Shown: one piece after another, positions 29,391 through 40,531 of the stretch
Numbering within the stretch: position 1 is the first letter of the stretch
Layout: every line of letters starts with the position of its first letter
Source of the DNA: Cellulomonas sp. 73-145
Lineage (GTDB): Bacteria; Actinomycetota; Actinomycetes; Actinomycetales; Cellulomonadaceae
DNA: 64,000 nucleotides
Direction: 5' to 3'
Assembly: GCA_001898185.1 (NCBI GenBank)
Contig: MKTI01000010.1
Location: forward strand, 205,737-269,736
Made by a program: the position numbers and the translations under genes
Notes under the pieces: model-generated
Seen by the model: the letters and a program-made list of their open reading frames with translations, nothing else
Told to the model about the DNA's origin: nothing
Databases searched by the model: none

Positions 29391-30412
29391 GGCCGGCCGT
29401 CCGCCGGGCCCTCGGGCTGGTGCTGATCGGTGTCGTCGTGGCGGTGACCTGCACCTTCCTGGGTCGGTGGCAGTGGCACCGGCACGTGGTGAAGGACCGG
29501 CTGATCGCCGTCGTCCAGGCGAACTGGGCGGCAGCGCCGGTGCCGTTGAGCACCCTCGCGCCGCCGGGGACCGGCCTGACGCCGGCGTCGGAGTGGCGCT
29601 CCGTCCGTGCGGAGGGTCACTACGTGCCTTCCGCCACGGTGCTGCTGCGCAACCGGCCGGTGGCCAGCCACTCGGCGTACCACGTGCTCGTGCCGTTCGT
29701 GACGCAGGACGGGTCCGTGCTGGTGGTCGACCGCGGCTGGGTGCCGATCGGCAACAACGGGTCGACGGCGCCGACCCCTGCCCCGCCGCCGGCGGGCACG
29801 ACCACCCTGGTCGGCCGCGTGCGCATGCCGGAGGCCGCGTCGACCCGTGGGGCGCCGGCGGGTCAGGTGCAGTCGATCGACGTCCCGCAGGTGCTCGCGG
29901 CCGCCGGAGCCGCTGCCCCCGCCGGCACCGCGTACCCCTTCTACGTGGCGGTCTCGACCGAGGACCCCGCCCCGGCGCAGGCGCTGGGCACCCTGGACCC
30001 GCCGGACACGGACCCCGGACCCCACCTGTCGTACGCGTTTCAGTGGTGGGTGTTCGCCCTGGGCGGGTTCGCCGCCTGCGTGTGGTCCGCCCGGCGCGAG
30101 CTGCTGGAGGAGCGCCAGGAGCGCGCCGCCGCACCGGCCCGGCGCGCCGGCGACGCGGACGGCATCGCGGCCGCGAGCGCGCCGGTGGCCGACGACGCGG
30201 GACGGGACGGGACGGCCGGCCCGACGACGGCACCGGTGGAGGGCTCCGTTGCGGCCGACGAGGGCCGTGCTGCGGCCGGACCGTCGCACAAGCGGCCACG
30301 GCGCCGGCCCGGGCGTGACGAGCTCGCCGAGGACGCGTTGGTGGACGCGCAGCTCGGCGGCGGGTCACCGGGCCGGGCACCCGGGCGTCCGGAGGACGCC
30401 GAGGCACGCTGA
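29387..30412 (+). CDS. SURF1-family cytochrome oxidase assembly protein
   Basis: 341 aa. An N-terminal membrane helix (GLVLIGVVVAVTCTFLGRWQW, with the conserved GRWQ turn) and a C-terminal helix at about 215-235 (FQWWVFALGGFAACVW) flank an extracytoplasmic domain containing VLLRNRPV and VVDRGWVP, both SURF1 hallmarks. SURF1 helps insert heme a into cytochrome c oxidase; heme A synthase is encoded at 48788-49756. The last ~100 residues are a charged, low-complexity cytosolic tail not found in the bacterial minimum. Start is the GTG overlapping the previous stop. Confidence 0.92.
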   Translation: MRPAVRRALGLVLIGVVVAVTCTFLGRWQWHRHVVKDRLIAVVQANWAAAPVPLSTLAPPGTGLTPASEWRSVRAEGHYVPSATVLLRNRPVASHSAYHVLVPFVTQDGSVLVVDRGWVPIGNNGSTAPTPAPPPAGTTTLVGRVRMPEAASTRGAPAGQVQSIDVPQVLAAAGAAAPAGTAYPFYVAVSTEDPAPAQALGTLDPPDTDPGPHLSYAFQWWVFALGGFAACVWSARRELLEERQERAAAPARRAGDADGIAAASAPVADDAGRDGTAGPTTAPVEGSVAADEGRAAAGPSHKRPRRRPGRDELAEDALVDAQLGGGSPGRAPGRPEDAEAR

Positions 30413-30415
30413 GCG

Positions 30416-30445
30416 GCGGCCGAGGCTCGGTACGGCGTCGGCCGC
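30416..30445. terminator. Hairpin between convergent SURF1 and ABC-F genes
   Basis: GCGGCCGA (30416-30423) pairs exactly with TCGGCCGC (30438-30445), with a 14-base loop, four bases after the SURF1 stop. No U-run. Confidence 0.45.
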
Positions 30446-30470
30446 TCCGGCTGGTCCCGCGCGGGTGGCG

Positions 30471-32069
<1,599 letters not shown>

Positions 32070-32127
32070 TGGTGGGTTCCTCCGACGACGGGCGCTCGGG
32101 CCTTGGGCCGGGGCACAAACGCCCGCC

Positions 32128-32133
32128 AGTCTA
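32128..32133 (-). promoter_or_regulatory. -10 box of the ABC-F gene
   Basis: Reads TAGACT on the minus strand, 58 bases before the GTG at 32069. Gives a leader of about 50 bases ending in a GGAGGAA ribosome site. Confidence 0.4.
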
Positions 32134-32141
32134 CGACCGGC

Positions 32142-32147
32142 TAGCGT
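32142..32147 (+). promoter_or_regulatory. -10 box of the bioY transcription unit
   Basis: TAGCGT, 120 bases before the bioY ATG. Nearly back-to-back with the ABC-F box on the other strand. Confidence 0.4.
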
Positions 32148-32267
32148 GACCGAGGTCCGAGCAGCGTCGCTGCCGGCTACCGGTGCCACCGACAGGACGA
32201 GGCCCGGGCCACGACTGCCAGACGCTCGACGCGTCCGACCACCCGACCCTGACGACCGGAGCAGCCG
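32148..32267 (+). other. Untranslated leader of bioY with small hairpins
   Basis: About 113 transcribed bases are predicted before the ATG, unusual here because many neighbours are leaderless. It contains GCAGCGTCGCTGC (32161-32173), a 5-bp stem with a 3-base loop, and the palindrome GGCCCGGGCC (32201-32210). CGGAGC before the ATG may be the ribosome site. I see no match to a known riboswitch or to a BioQ operator. Confidence 0.35.
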
Positions 32268-32939
32268 ATGTCCAGCGGATTCCCCCACCCGACGCCCGCC
32301 GACGACGCCGGAGGTGCCGGCACCGACCGGCTGGCGGCCCTCGGGGCCGATGCCGTCCTCCCCGCACCCGTCAGCCGACGCTCCCCCGCCGGCGACATCG
32401 CCCTCGTGGGTGTGCTCGCGGCCTTCATCGCCGCCTGCGCGGTGCTGCCGCCGATCCCCACCGGCACGGCCGTACCGATCACGCTGCAGACATTCGCCAT
32501 CACGCTGGCAGGGCTGCTGCTGGGCGCACGGCGAGGCGCGCTGGCGGTCGCGCTCTACCTGGCGGTGGGGCTGGCGGGCGTCCCGGTGCTGGCCGGCGGC
32601 ACCGGCGGCATCGGCGTGCTGGCCGGTCCGACGGTCGGCTACCTGGCGGCGTTCGTGCCCGCCACCGCGTTGACGGGGTGGTTCGCGGGTCTTGCGCGCA
32701 AGGCCCGGCCGGCACGTCGGTTCCTGGTGCTCGCGGCGGCTGGGGTGGCCGCCACCTGGCTGGTCGTCCGGCCGCTCGGCATCGCAGGCCTCGCCTGGCG
32801 CACCGGCATGTCTGTGCAGGCGGCGTTCGTCGTCGACCTGCGCTTCTGGCCCGGCGACCTGATCAAGTGCCTGCTGGCGGCGGCCGTCGCCGCAGCGGCG
32901 CTGCGGGCGTTCCCGGACCTGCTGCGCGACCGTCGGTGA
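32268..32939 (+). CDS. bioY: Biotin ECF transporter substrate-binding protein BioY
   Basis: 223 aa. After a ~45-residue hydrophilic N-terminus come six membrane segments with the BioY signatures VPITLQTFAITLAGLLLGARRGALA and GGTGGIGVLAGPTVGYLAAF (parts quoted below 20 residues each: PITLQTFAITLAGLLLGA; GIGVLAGPTVGYLAAF). It binds biotin as the S component. It is followed by its own ATPase and EcfT genes with overlapping ends, so the unit encodes a complete or nearly complete ECF transporter (bioY-M-N). Confidence 0.95.
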   Translation: MSSGFPHPTPADDAGGAGTDRLAALGADAVLPAPVSRRSPAGDIALVGVLAAFIAACAVLPPIPTGTAVPITLQTFAITLAGLLLGARRGALAVALYLAVGLAGVPVLAGGTGGIGVLAGPTVGYLAAFVPATALTGWFAGLARKARPARRFLVLAAAGVAATWLVVRPLGIAGLAWRTGMSVQAAFVVDLRFWPGDLIKCLLAAAVAAAALRAFPDLLRDRR

Positions 32940-33673
32940 TCGAGCTCGACCGGGCGGAGGTGACCGTCTGGAGCCCCGATCCGGTCAGCGGTCGCGACCG
33001 CACCGTCCGGATCCTGGGCCCCGTGACGCTGTCGCTCACCGAGCGCAGGGTGGCCGTGGTGGGCGCGAACGGTTCCGGGAAGTCCACCCTGGCCCGCCTG
33101 GTCGACGCGCTGGTGCTGCCGTCCGCCGGCACGGTGCGGGTCGACGGTCTCGACACGGTGCGGGACGGGGCGGCGGTGCGCCGCCGGGTCGGCTTCCTGT
33201 TCACCGACCCCGACGCGCAGGTGGTGATGCCGACGCCGGCGGAGGACGTGGCGCTCTCGCTGCGCCGGACCACGGGTAGCGCCGCGGAGCGCCGCTCGGC
33301 GGCCCGCGCCTGGCTCGACCGGTTCGGCCTCGCCGACCACGCGGACCTGCCGGTGCACGCGCTGTCCGCGGGCCAGCGGCAGCTGCTGGCGCTCGCCGCC
33401 GTGCTGGCCACCGAGCCGGCGGTGCTGGTGTGCGACGAACCGACCACGCTGCTCGACCTGCGGTGGCGGCGCGTCGTGGACCAGCTCCTCGACGCCCTGG
33501 AGCAGCAGGTGGTGCTGGTCACCCACGACCTCGAGGCGGCGGCGCGGGCCGACCGGGTGCTGGTGGTCGACCAGGGACAGGTGGTCCACGACGGTCCCCC
33601 CGGTCCCGCCCTGGTGCGGTACCGCGAGCTGATGAGCGAGGCGCCGCGGGCAGCCGGGGTGCGGGCGCCGTGA
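32936..33673 (+). CDS. bioM: ECF transporter ATP-binding protein (BioM/CbiO type)
   Basis: 245 aa. Walker A VVGANGSGKST, Q-loop in DPDAQVVMPTPAEDV as is typical of ECF ATPases, signature ALSAGQRQLLALA (LSAGQ in place of LSGGQ), Walker B VLVCDEPTTLLD and the H-loop LVTHDLEAA. It powers the biotin transporter with BioY and the EcfT protein. Only one ATPase gene is present, so it probably works as a homodimer. GTG overlaps the bioY stop and its stop overlaps the next start. Confidence 0.93.
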   Translation: MIELDRAEVTVWSPDPVSGRDRTVRILGPVTLSLTERRVAVVGANGSGKSTLARLVDALVLPSAGTVRVDGLDTVRDGAAVRRRVGFLFTDPDAQVVMPTPAEDVALSLRRTTGSAAERRSAARAWLDRFGLADHADLPVHALSAGQRQLLALAAVLATEPAVLVCDEPTTLLDLRWRRVVDQLLDALEQQVVLVTHDLEAAARADRVLVVDQGQVVHDGPPGPALVRYRELMSEAPRAAGVRAP

Positions 33674-34305
33674 GTCGCCGTAGGGGCCGCGGAGCCTGGA
33701 CGGGACCGCTCGGTCTCTACGTACCGGGGTCCAGCCCGCTGCACCGGCTGCCGGTGTGGGCGTCCCTCTGCGGCACGGCGGCGTTCACCGCCGCGGTCGT
33801 CCTGGTCCCGGGCCTGCCCGCCGCGGTGGCCGGTGTGCTGGTCGCGTCGGCCGCTGCGGCGGTCGCCCGCCTGCCGTGGCGCCGGGTGGTGCTCGGGCTG
33901 CGGCCGGGTCTGGTCGCCGCGGCGTTCGTCGGCCTCGGCCGCTGGTGGACGAGCGGAGCGGCGGCCGGCGTGGCCGGCGCGCTCGACCTGCTCGCCGTGG
34001 TGCTCGCCGGCGTCGTGCTCGCGGCGACCACCCCGGCGGACGAGCTGGTGAGCGTGGTGACGGGTGCGACCACCGGTCTGCGGCGGTTCGGCGTCCGGCC
34101 GAGCTCGATCGCGCTCGGGGTCGCCGTGATGCTGCGCAGCGTGCCGGTGCTGGTCCAGGTCCTCGGGGAGTCCGCCGACGCGGCACGGGCCCGAGGTTTG
34201 GACCGGTCACCTCGCGCGCTCGTCGTGCCGGCCGGGGTGCGGACCGTCGCGCATGCCCGACGGGTCGGGGAGGCGCTCGCCGCCCGTGGGCTGCCGGACG
34301 ACTGA
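33670..34305 (+). CDS. bioN: ECF transporter transmembrane protein EcfT (BioN/CbiQ)
   Basis: 211 aa. YVPGSSPLHRLPVWASL is the conserved start of EcfT, followed by about five membrane segments. The coupling helices carry the two Ala-Arg-Gly motifs that contact the ATPase: AARARGLD and ALAARGL near the C-terminus. GTG overlaps the ATPase stop. It completes the bioY-ATPase-EcfT unit. Confidence 0.92.
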   Translation: MSRRRGRGAWTGPLGLYVPGSSPLHRLPVWASLCGTAAFTAAVVLVPGLPAAVAGVLVASAAAAVARLPWRRVVLGLRPGLVAAAFVGLGRWWTSGAAAGVAGALDLLAVVLAGVVLAATTPADELVSVVTGATTGLRRFGVRPSSIALGVAVMLRSVPVLVQVLGESADAARARGLDRSPRALVVPAGVRTVAHARRVGEALAARGLPDD

Positions 34306-34367
34306 ACCGCACTCCCCCCGCGCGCCGGCGCACCGGCCATCCGGTGGCCGCTCCTCCGATGCCGGGT

Positions 34368-34373
34368 TAGCGT
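34368..34373 (+). promoter_or_regulatory. -10 box of the zinc metallopeptidase gene
   Basis: TAGCGT, then 6 bases, then the GTG at 34380. Leaderless pattern. Confidence 0.5.
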
Positions 34374-34379
34374 CCCCGC

Positions 34380-35267
34380 GTGACCTTCCACGAGGGCGGC
34401 GACTTCGAGGGCGGCCGGGTGCAGAGCCGCGGACCCGGACGCGGCATCGCGATCGGCGGCGGCGTGACCGGGCTCGTCGTGGTCGTCCTGGTCACGCTGC
34501 TCAACGGTGGCAACCTCGGCGACGTGCTGAACGCCGTCGGCGGTGGGTCGCAGTCCGGTGGCACGTCGCAGGGAACCACCATCCAGCGCTGCTCCGCCGA
34601 GCAGGCGAACACCCAGCGCGACTGCCGGCTGTCGGCGACCGTGCAGGGTCTGGACGCCTACTGGCAGGAGGCGCTGGCCGCCCAGGGCACGCCGTTCAGC
34701 CAGCCGCCGGTGGTCTCGTTCACCTCGCAGACGAGCACCGGCTGCGGCGCCGCGTCGAGCTCCACCGGACCGTTCTACTGCCCGACGGACCGGACGGTGT
34801 ACCTCGACCTGGGCTTCTACGACCAGCTGCAGAGCCAGTTCGGCGCCCAGGACGGACCGCTGGCCGAGATGTACGTCACGGCCCACGAGTACGGGCACCA
34901 CGTGCAGAACCTGCTCGGCACGATGAGCAAGATCGACCACCAGGGCACCGGCGCGACGTCCGACTCTGTCAAGCTCGAGCTGCAGGCCGACTGCTACGCC
35001 GGCATCTGGATCGGCCACGCCGCGACGACCAAGGACCCGCAGACGGGCGTGGTGTTCCTCGACCCCGTGACGCCGCAGCAGCTGTCGAACGCGCTCGCCG
35101 CGGCGCAGGCCGTGGGCGACGACCACATCCAGCAGCAGTCCGGCGGCGGGGTCAACCCGGACACGTGGACGCACGGGTCCAGCGCCCAGCGGGAGAAGTG
35201 GTTCACCACCGGCTACCAGAAGGGCACGCTGGCGGCCTGCGACACGTTCTCGGCACCGAGCCTCTGA
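34380..35267 (+). CDS. Membrane-anchored neutral zinc metallopeptidase (YpfJ/KPN_02809 family)
   Basis: 295 aa. A short cytosolic N-terminus rich in Gly, one membrane helix at about 24-42 and a Gly/Ser linker lead to an external zincin domain with HEYGHH at 169-174 (zinc ligands His169 and His173, catalytic Glu170) and the third-ligand region KLELQADCYAGIW with Glu200. Four Cys (71, 82, 122, 134) may form disulfides outside the cell. Family substrate unknown. It is the last core gene before the islet. Confidence 0.92.
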   Translation: MTFHEGGDFEGGRVQSRGPGRGIAIGGGVTGLVVVVLVTLLNGGNLGDVLNAVGGGSQSGGTSQGTTIQRCSAEQANTQRDCRLSATVQGLDAYWQEALAAQGTPFSQPPVVSFTSQTSTGCGAASSSTGPFYCPTDRTVYLDLGFYDQLQSQFGAQDGPLAEMYVTAHEYGHHVQNLLGTMSKIDHQGTGATSDSVKLELQADCYAGIWIGHAATTKDPQTGVVFLDPVTPQQLSNALAAAQAVGDDHIQQQSGGGVNPDTWTHGSSAQREKWFTTGYQKGTLAACDTFSAPSL

Positions 35268-35435
35268 CCACGACCCGACCGACGCGGACGCCCCTGAGAC
35301 AACCGTCGCAAGGCCGTCCGGAGCGCACCGCGTCGGAATTGATCGGATCTTCTTCAGGCTGACCCGCGCGTGGCGTCGACGATATAGCCGGCACTGCGCG
35401 CGATGCGGGCTAACCCCCGCGGCACGCAGGGACCC

Positions 35436-36413
35436 TCAGACCGGTCGCGGCTCTTCCCCGTCAAGAGCGGCCAGAGCCGCGCCTGGGTGCACGATGAGCT
35501 CGAGCAGGCCGCTTGTTCGCCGCGCCCACCGCGCTGGATCGTCCTCGTCGTCGAAAGCCGCGCCCCACGTGAACTGGTCGCGGAGATTGACCGGCAGGCG
35601 GCCCGCGAGTGTCGTCATCAGTTCCTGGCCGGCCCGGATTCGCGGTGAGGGAGGCGGCAGGGGAAACAAGCTGCGTCGCTTGGTCGCCGGCGCAACGACT
35701 TCTGGCGCATCGCCGAGAGCCGCGACAGCACTCCGGACCCAGTCGTCGTCGCCCGCGTCGGCGAGCGGGACGGCGACTCGTTGAACGCTGATTATCGCGT
35801 CCTGGCCCAGTGCCAGGGAGAGTCCCCCGGGGTCCTCGTGGTAGTTCAGATAGCGAGCGACATCGACGCCAGGTGGGCAGACGGCGTCGAGCGTGACGTC
35901 GCCGACGAAGTTGCTCGGGTCGACAAGCCAACCATCTCGCACCACGACGGACGGCTTGAGGCGCACTCGGTACAGGTAGAACTGGCTGGCGTGATCGGCT
36001 TGGTCGTGGATGCGCCTCAGCATGTTGTGGACCGCAGCTTCGTATGTGCCGACGTGGAGCGCCTTCGCCCGCTGGTACGCCACCCACTCGGCGACAGTCT
36101 CTTCGCCGCCCATCCGGCTGCGGGTCAGCGCAGTCAGCCCGGCCGCCGGGTCGAACTGTCGCGCCGGCCAGTCTGGATGGGTGCTCGTGTGGTACCAGGC
36201 GAGTCGAGCGACCTGATCGTCATCGAGCGCGGGTTCGTCGGGATCGACCGTGACCCGGGGCGAGTCCTCGTGCTCGCACGTCGCGCCACAGCCTGGGCAC
36301 GACTCCTGCCCCTGTTCCCACCGGTCGATCCAGTCCAGGTCGACGACCCACCGCTGGTCGCAGCGTCCGCAGAGCATGTGCCGATCACGAGAGAAGTCAA
36401 TCTGGCGCTCCAT
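35436..36413 (-). CDS. Unknown protein: N-terminal zinc ribbon, middle domain with ADP-ribosyltransferase-like motifs
   Basis: 325 aa. Residues 1-45 carry two CxxC pairs (Cys15/18, Cys39/42), a zinc ribbon. Residues ~70-215 show, in order, WYHTS (His76), LHVGTYEAA (121-128), a strand FYLYRVRL and YLNYHEDPGGLS (Glu194). The order His ... G-T-x-x-A-A ... N-x-x-E-x-x-G-S/LS is what I know from ART-fold proteins that use NAD+. The last ~100 residues are unassigned and end in a Leu-rich helix. No signal peptide. It is divergent from the TIR/HIT pair and convergent with the metallopeptidase. Codon use is less GC-biased than in the flanks. The ART assignment is inference and needs a structure or profile search. 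Confidence 0.75.
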   Translation of the reverse strand: MERQIDFSRDRHMLCGRCDQRWVVDLDWIDRWEQGQESCPGCGATCEHEDSPRVTVDPDEPALDDDQVARLAWYHTSTHPDWPARQFDPAAGLTALTRSRMGGEETVAEWVAYQRAKALHVGTYEAAVHNMLRRIHDQADHASQFYLYRVRLKPSVVVRDGWLVDPSNFVGDVTLDAVCPPGVDVARYLNYHEDPGGLSLALGQDAIISVQRVAVPLADAGDDDWVRSAVAALGDAPEVVAPATKRRSLFPLPPPSPRIRAGQELMTTLAGRLPVNLRDQFTWGAAFDDEDDPARWARRTSGLLELIVHPGAALAALDGEEPRPV

Positions 36414-36510
36414 GGCTCCAGTCTTCCGGTGCGCGGGTGAAACTCACCCCGAACGCGTGTCAGCGGAAAGCTGGGCGTCTTAGGTGCCACTGACATTGAG
36501 CTTCAACCGC

Positions 36511-36540
36511 TGACGCGACGTCGGTGGTCGGCCCTACTGT
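36511..36540 (+). promoter_or_regulatory. Putative promoter of the TIR/HIT operon
   Basis: TGACGC (36511-36516) and TACTGT (36535-36540) are 18 bases apart, 50 bases before the TIR start. Unlike most core genes here, the transcript would have a leader with a GAAGGA ribosome site (36578-36583). Confidence 0.35.
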
Positions 36541-36589
36541 CGCCCTCAGGTCGAGAGCCACTCGGCCAACCCACAGTGAAGGACCATCG

Positions 36590-37078
36590 GTGGCCACAAA
36601 GACGGTGTTCTACTCCTTCCACTACGAGCGCGACGTCAACCGTGTGCAGCTCGTGCGGAACGTCAACGCGCTCGAGGGCCAGCCCCTGCTCAAGGCCCAG
36701 GAGTGGGAGGCAGTGCGGCGGCGCGGCCAGCAGGCCATTGTCGACTGGATCGAGAAGCAGATGAGCTACAAGCGGGCTGTTGTCGTCCTGATCGGCCAGG
36801 AGACCGCCAGCCGCCCGTGGGTGATCTACGAGATCGAGAAGGCGTGGCAGGCGAAGAAGCCGCTCGTCGGAATCCGCATCCACGGCCTCTCGTCGTTCGG
36901 AACCGTCGATCGCGTAGGTGCGAACCCGTTCGATAAGGCCTCGGGGCCATCCGGCATCCCCGTGTTCGATCCGACGAGGAAGGACTGGTGGAACGGAGGG
37001 ATCGACACGAAAGCGACTTACGCGAACCTCGCAGACAACCTTGAGGGCTGGGTCGCCCAGGCGAAGGCCCGCCCGTGA
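36590..37078 (+). CDS. TIR-like domain protein of the MTH538/DUF1863 type (ThsB-like)
   Basis: 162 aa from the GTG at 36590 (VATKTVFYSFHYERDV), chosen for the GAAGGA site just upstream. Strand A reads VFYSFHYERDV and is followed by VQLVRN; ThsB of Bacillus Thoeris opens the same way (VFFSFHY). AVVVLIGQETASRPWVIYEIEKAW gives the central strand and the helix that carries the candidate NADase Glu81 (quoted: WVIYEIEKAW), then PLVGIRIHGL. Such TIR proteins cleave NAD+ and make cyclic or histidine-linked ADP-ribose signals on infection. The stop overlaps the GTG of the HIT-fusion gene (GTGA), so the two products are made together. The defence role is inferred from family and pairing. Confidence 0.88.
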   Translation: MATKTVFYSFHYERDVNRVQLVRNVNALEGQPLLKAQEWEAVRRRGQQAIVDWIEKQMSYKRAVVVLIGQETASRPWVIYEIEKAWQAKKPLVGIRIHGLSSFGTVDRVGANPFDKASGPSGIPVFDPTRKDWWNGGIDTKATYANLADNLEGWVAQAKARP

Positions 37079-37983
37079 CAAGCACCACGTGTGAGTTCTG
37101 CGCGATCGTCGAGCGCGACGATCCCGACGTGCGCGAGGTGTACCGCGACGAAAACGTCGTGGCCTTCTTCCCGACAGAGCCAGCCGTGCTCGGACACGTA
37201 CTCGTCGTGCCGAGGCGACACGTGCCCGACATCTGGGGCCTCAAGCCCGACGAAGCCGCCCAGCTCTCGAGGGCCACGGTGCTACTGGCCGACGCGATCC
37301 GCGAGGCGATTCATCCCGAGGGGCTCAACGTCATCCAGTCCAACGGTGAGGTCGCAACCCAGACCGTCAAGCACGTCCACGTCCATCTCGTTCCTCGCTG
37401 GGGGAACGACGCTATGGGTCCGATCTGGCCAGCAAAGACGGACTACTCGGAGTCATCCAAAGAGCGCGCGATGCTCGGGGTCCGCAGTGCAGTGCGGCAC
37501 CTCCAGGCCTCAGCAGAACCCCCGATTGCGCCGGAAGACCGGCGCAAGCACCTCGACTACATCCAGGCCGTTGTAACGCGGCAGTCTGCCGCTTCGTCGG
37601 CAGCGAAGGGCTGGCTGCTGCCGATCGTCACCGCCACCTTCGGGTTCGCACTCACCCAGCACTCGTGGCCGCTGGCGGCCCTCGGCATGGTCGCCGTCGT
37701 GCTCTTCGCCTACCTCGACGCCAACTACCTGCGCAGTGAGAAGCAATTCCGACGGCTCTACAACACCGTCGCGCGCTCCAGCCGGCAGGTGCCGCTCTTC
37801 ACGCTCGATCCGGTGGACGCCGACGAGCCCGTCCCGGACGACGCGCCAGCCCTGCCCAGGTGGAGGGCGTTTGCCCGCAAGTACCTGCCGGAGCGGTCGA
37901 TCTGGACCTCATGGTCGATCGCACCGTTCTACACCGCCCTACTCATCCTGGGTGCAGGTGTGGTGGTTGTGTCGGCCATCTGA
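37075..37983 (+). CDS. HIT domain fused to a C-terminal membrane module; candidate effector of the TIR pair
   Basis: 302 aa. Residues 1-~145 are a HIT domain: CEFC (6-9) as a zinc pair, GHVLVVPRRHV (40-50) and the catalytic HVHVHLVPR (His100/102/104; His102 the expected nucleophile). HIT proteins bind and hydrolyse nucleotides on the alpha phosphate. Residues ~158-300 contain two close membrane helices (about 181-195 and 199-215), then LDANYLRSEKQFRRLYNTV, and a third helix (about 283-300). The block from LDYIQAVVTRQ to RRLYN resembles a small bacterial membrane-protein family I recall near TIR genes. Fusion of a nucleotide-binding enzyme fold to a membrane module, overlapping a ThsB-like gene, suggests sensing or processing of the TIR product at the membrane. 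No experiment is known to me. Confidence 0.85.
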   Translation: MTSTTCEFCAIVERDDPDVREVYRDENVVAFFPTEPAVLGHVLVVPRRHVPDIWGLKPDEAAQLSRATVLLADAIREAIHPEGLNVIQSNGEVATQTVKHVHVHLVPRWGNDAMGPIWPAKTDYSESSKERAMLGVRSAVRHLQASAEPPIAPEDRRKHLDYIQAVVTRQSAASSAAKGWLLPIVTATFGFALTQHSWPLAALGMVAVVLFAYLDANYLRSEKQFRRLYNTVARSSRQVPLFTLDPVDADEPVPDDAPALPRWRAFARKYLPERSIWTSWSIAPFYTALLILGAGVVVVSAI

Positions 37984-38286
37984 GGTTGGCCGAGACCACC
38001 TTCAGCCACCGAACCGCGGGGCCCGACGGGGCCGGCTACTCAGCAGGAACGTCCTCTTCCGAACCGTCCAGGTCCGAGGATCCGCTCGGCCTTGAGTCAC
38101 GGCCCGCCGTGCCAACTTGTCGGCGGACAACAGCCGCGGGTGACGCGGCATGCCTGCCCTGGGGTAGCGGGCTCACCAGCCAATGACGCTTCCGAGTCAC
38201 CCAAGGCCCAAGGGCCGACCTGCGAATCCGCACGTCGGAAGGTGCTCGCGCCGGTATCCCAACCGACGGAGTGTCCCCTGCAACCC
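37984..38286. other. 303 bp without a convincing gene, right junction of the islet
   Basis: It lies between the HIT-fusion stop and the end of the SUF operon. Frames through it give low-complexity or interrupted peptides with no family I recognise. No tRNA, transposase remnant or clear direct repeat is visible. GGGGCCCGACGGGGCC-type GC-rich inverted sequences near 38018-38035 might terminate the islet operon. Confidence 0.5.
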
Positions 38287-38627
38287 CTAGATGTTGAAGC
38301 CGATGGCCCGCATCTGCTCGCGCCCGTCCTCGGTGATCTTCTCCGGGCCCCACGGCGGCATCCACACCCAGTTGATGCGGAACGCGTCGACGATGCCGTC
38401 GAGCACCTGGGCCGTCTGGTCCTCGATCATGTCGGTCAGCGGGCAGGCCGCCGACGTCAGCGTCATGTCGATGGTGGCGGTGTTGGTCTGGTCCACCAGC
38501 ACGCCGTACACCAGCCCCAGGTCGACGACGTTCACGCCCAGCTCGGGGTCGATGACGTCGCGCATGGCCTCCTCGACGTCGGCTGCGGTGGCCGGCTCCG
38601 TGCGGGCGCCGGGGTTCTGGTCGATGC

Positions 38628-38631
<4 letters not shown>
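38287..38631 (-). CDS. sufT: SUF-associated MIP18/PaaD-like protein (SufT family)
   Basis: 114 aa from the ATG at 38631, which overlaps the sufU stop (ATGA). DPELGVNVVDLGLVY and LTSAACPLTDMI are the two hallmarks of the MIP18/DUF59 fold, the latter with the conserved Cys; WMPPWGPEKITEDGR follows. These proteins help transfer Fe-S clusters to target enzymes. It is the last gene of the SUF operon. Confidence 0.93.

Positions 38632-40531
<1,900 letters not shown>

Noticed and set aside
34380-35267. Metallopeptidase as part of the islet system
   Set aside because: It has core-like base composition, its own leaderless promoter and is a widespread housekeeping family; it is convergent with the islet gene.
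35268-38286. Prophage or integrative element
   Set aside because: No integrase, recombinase, att repeat or tRNA target is present; only three coding genes are found.
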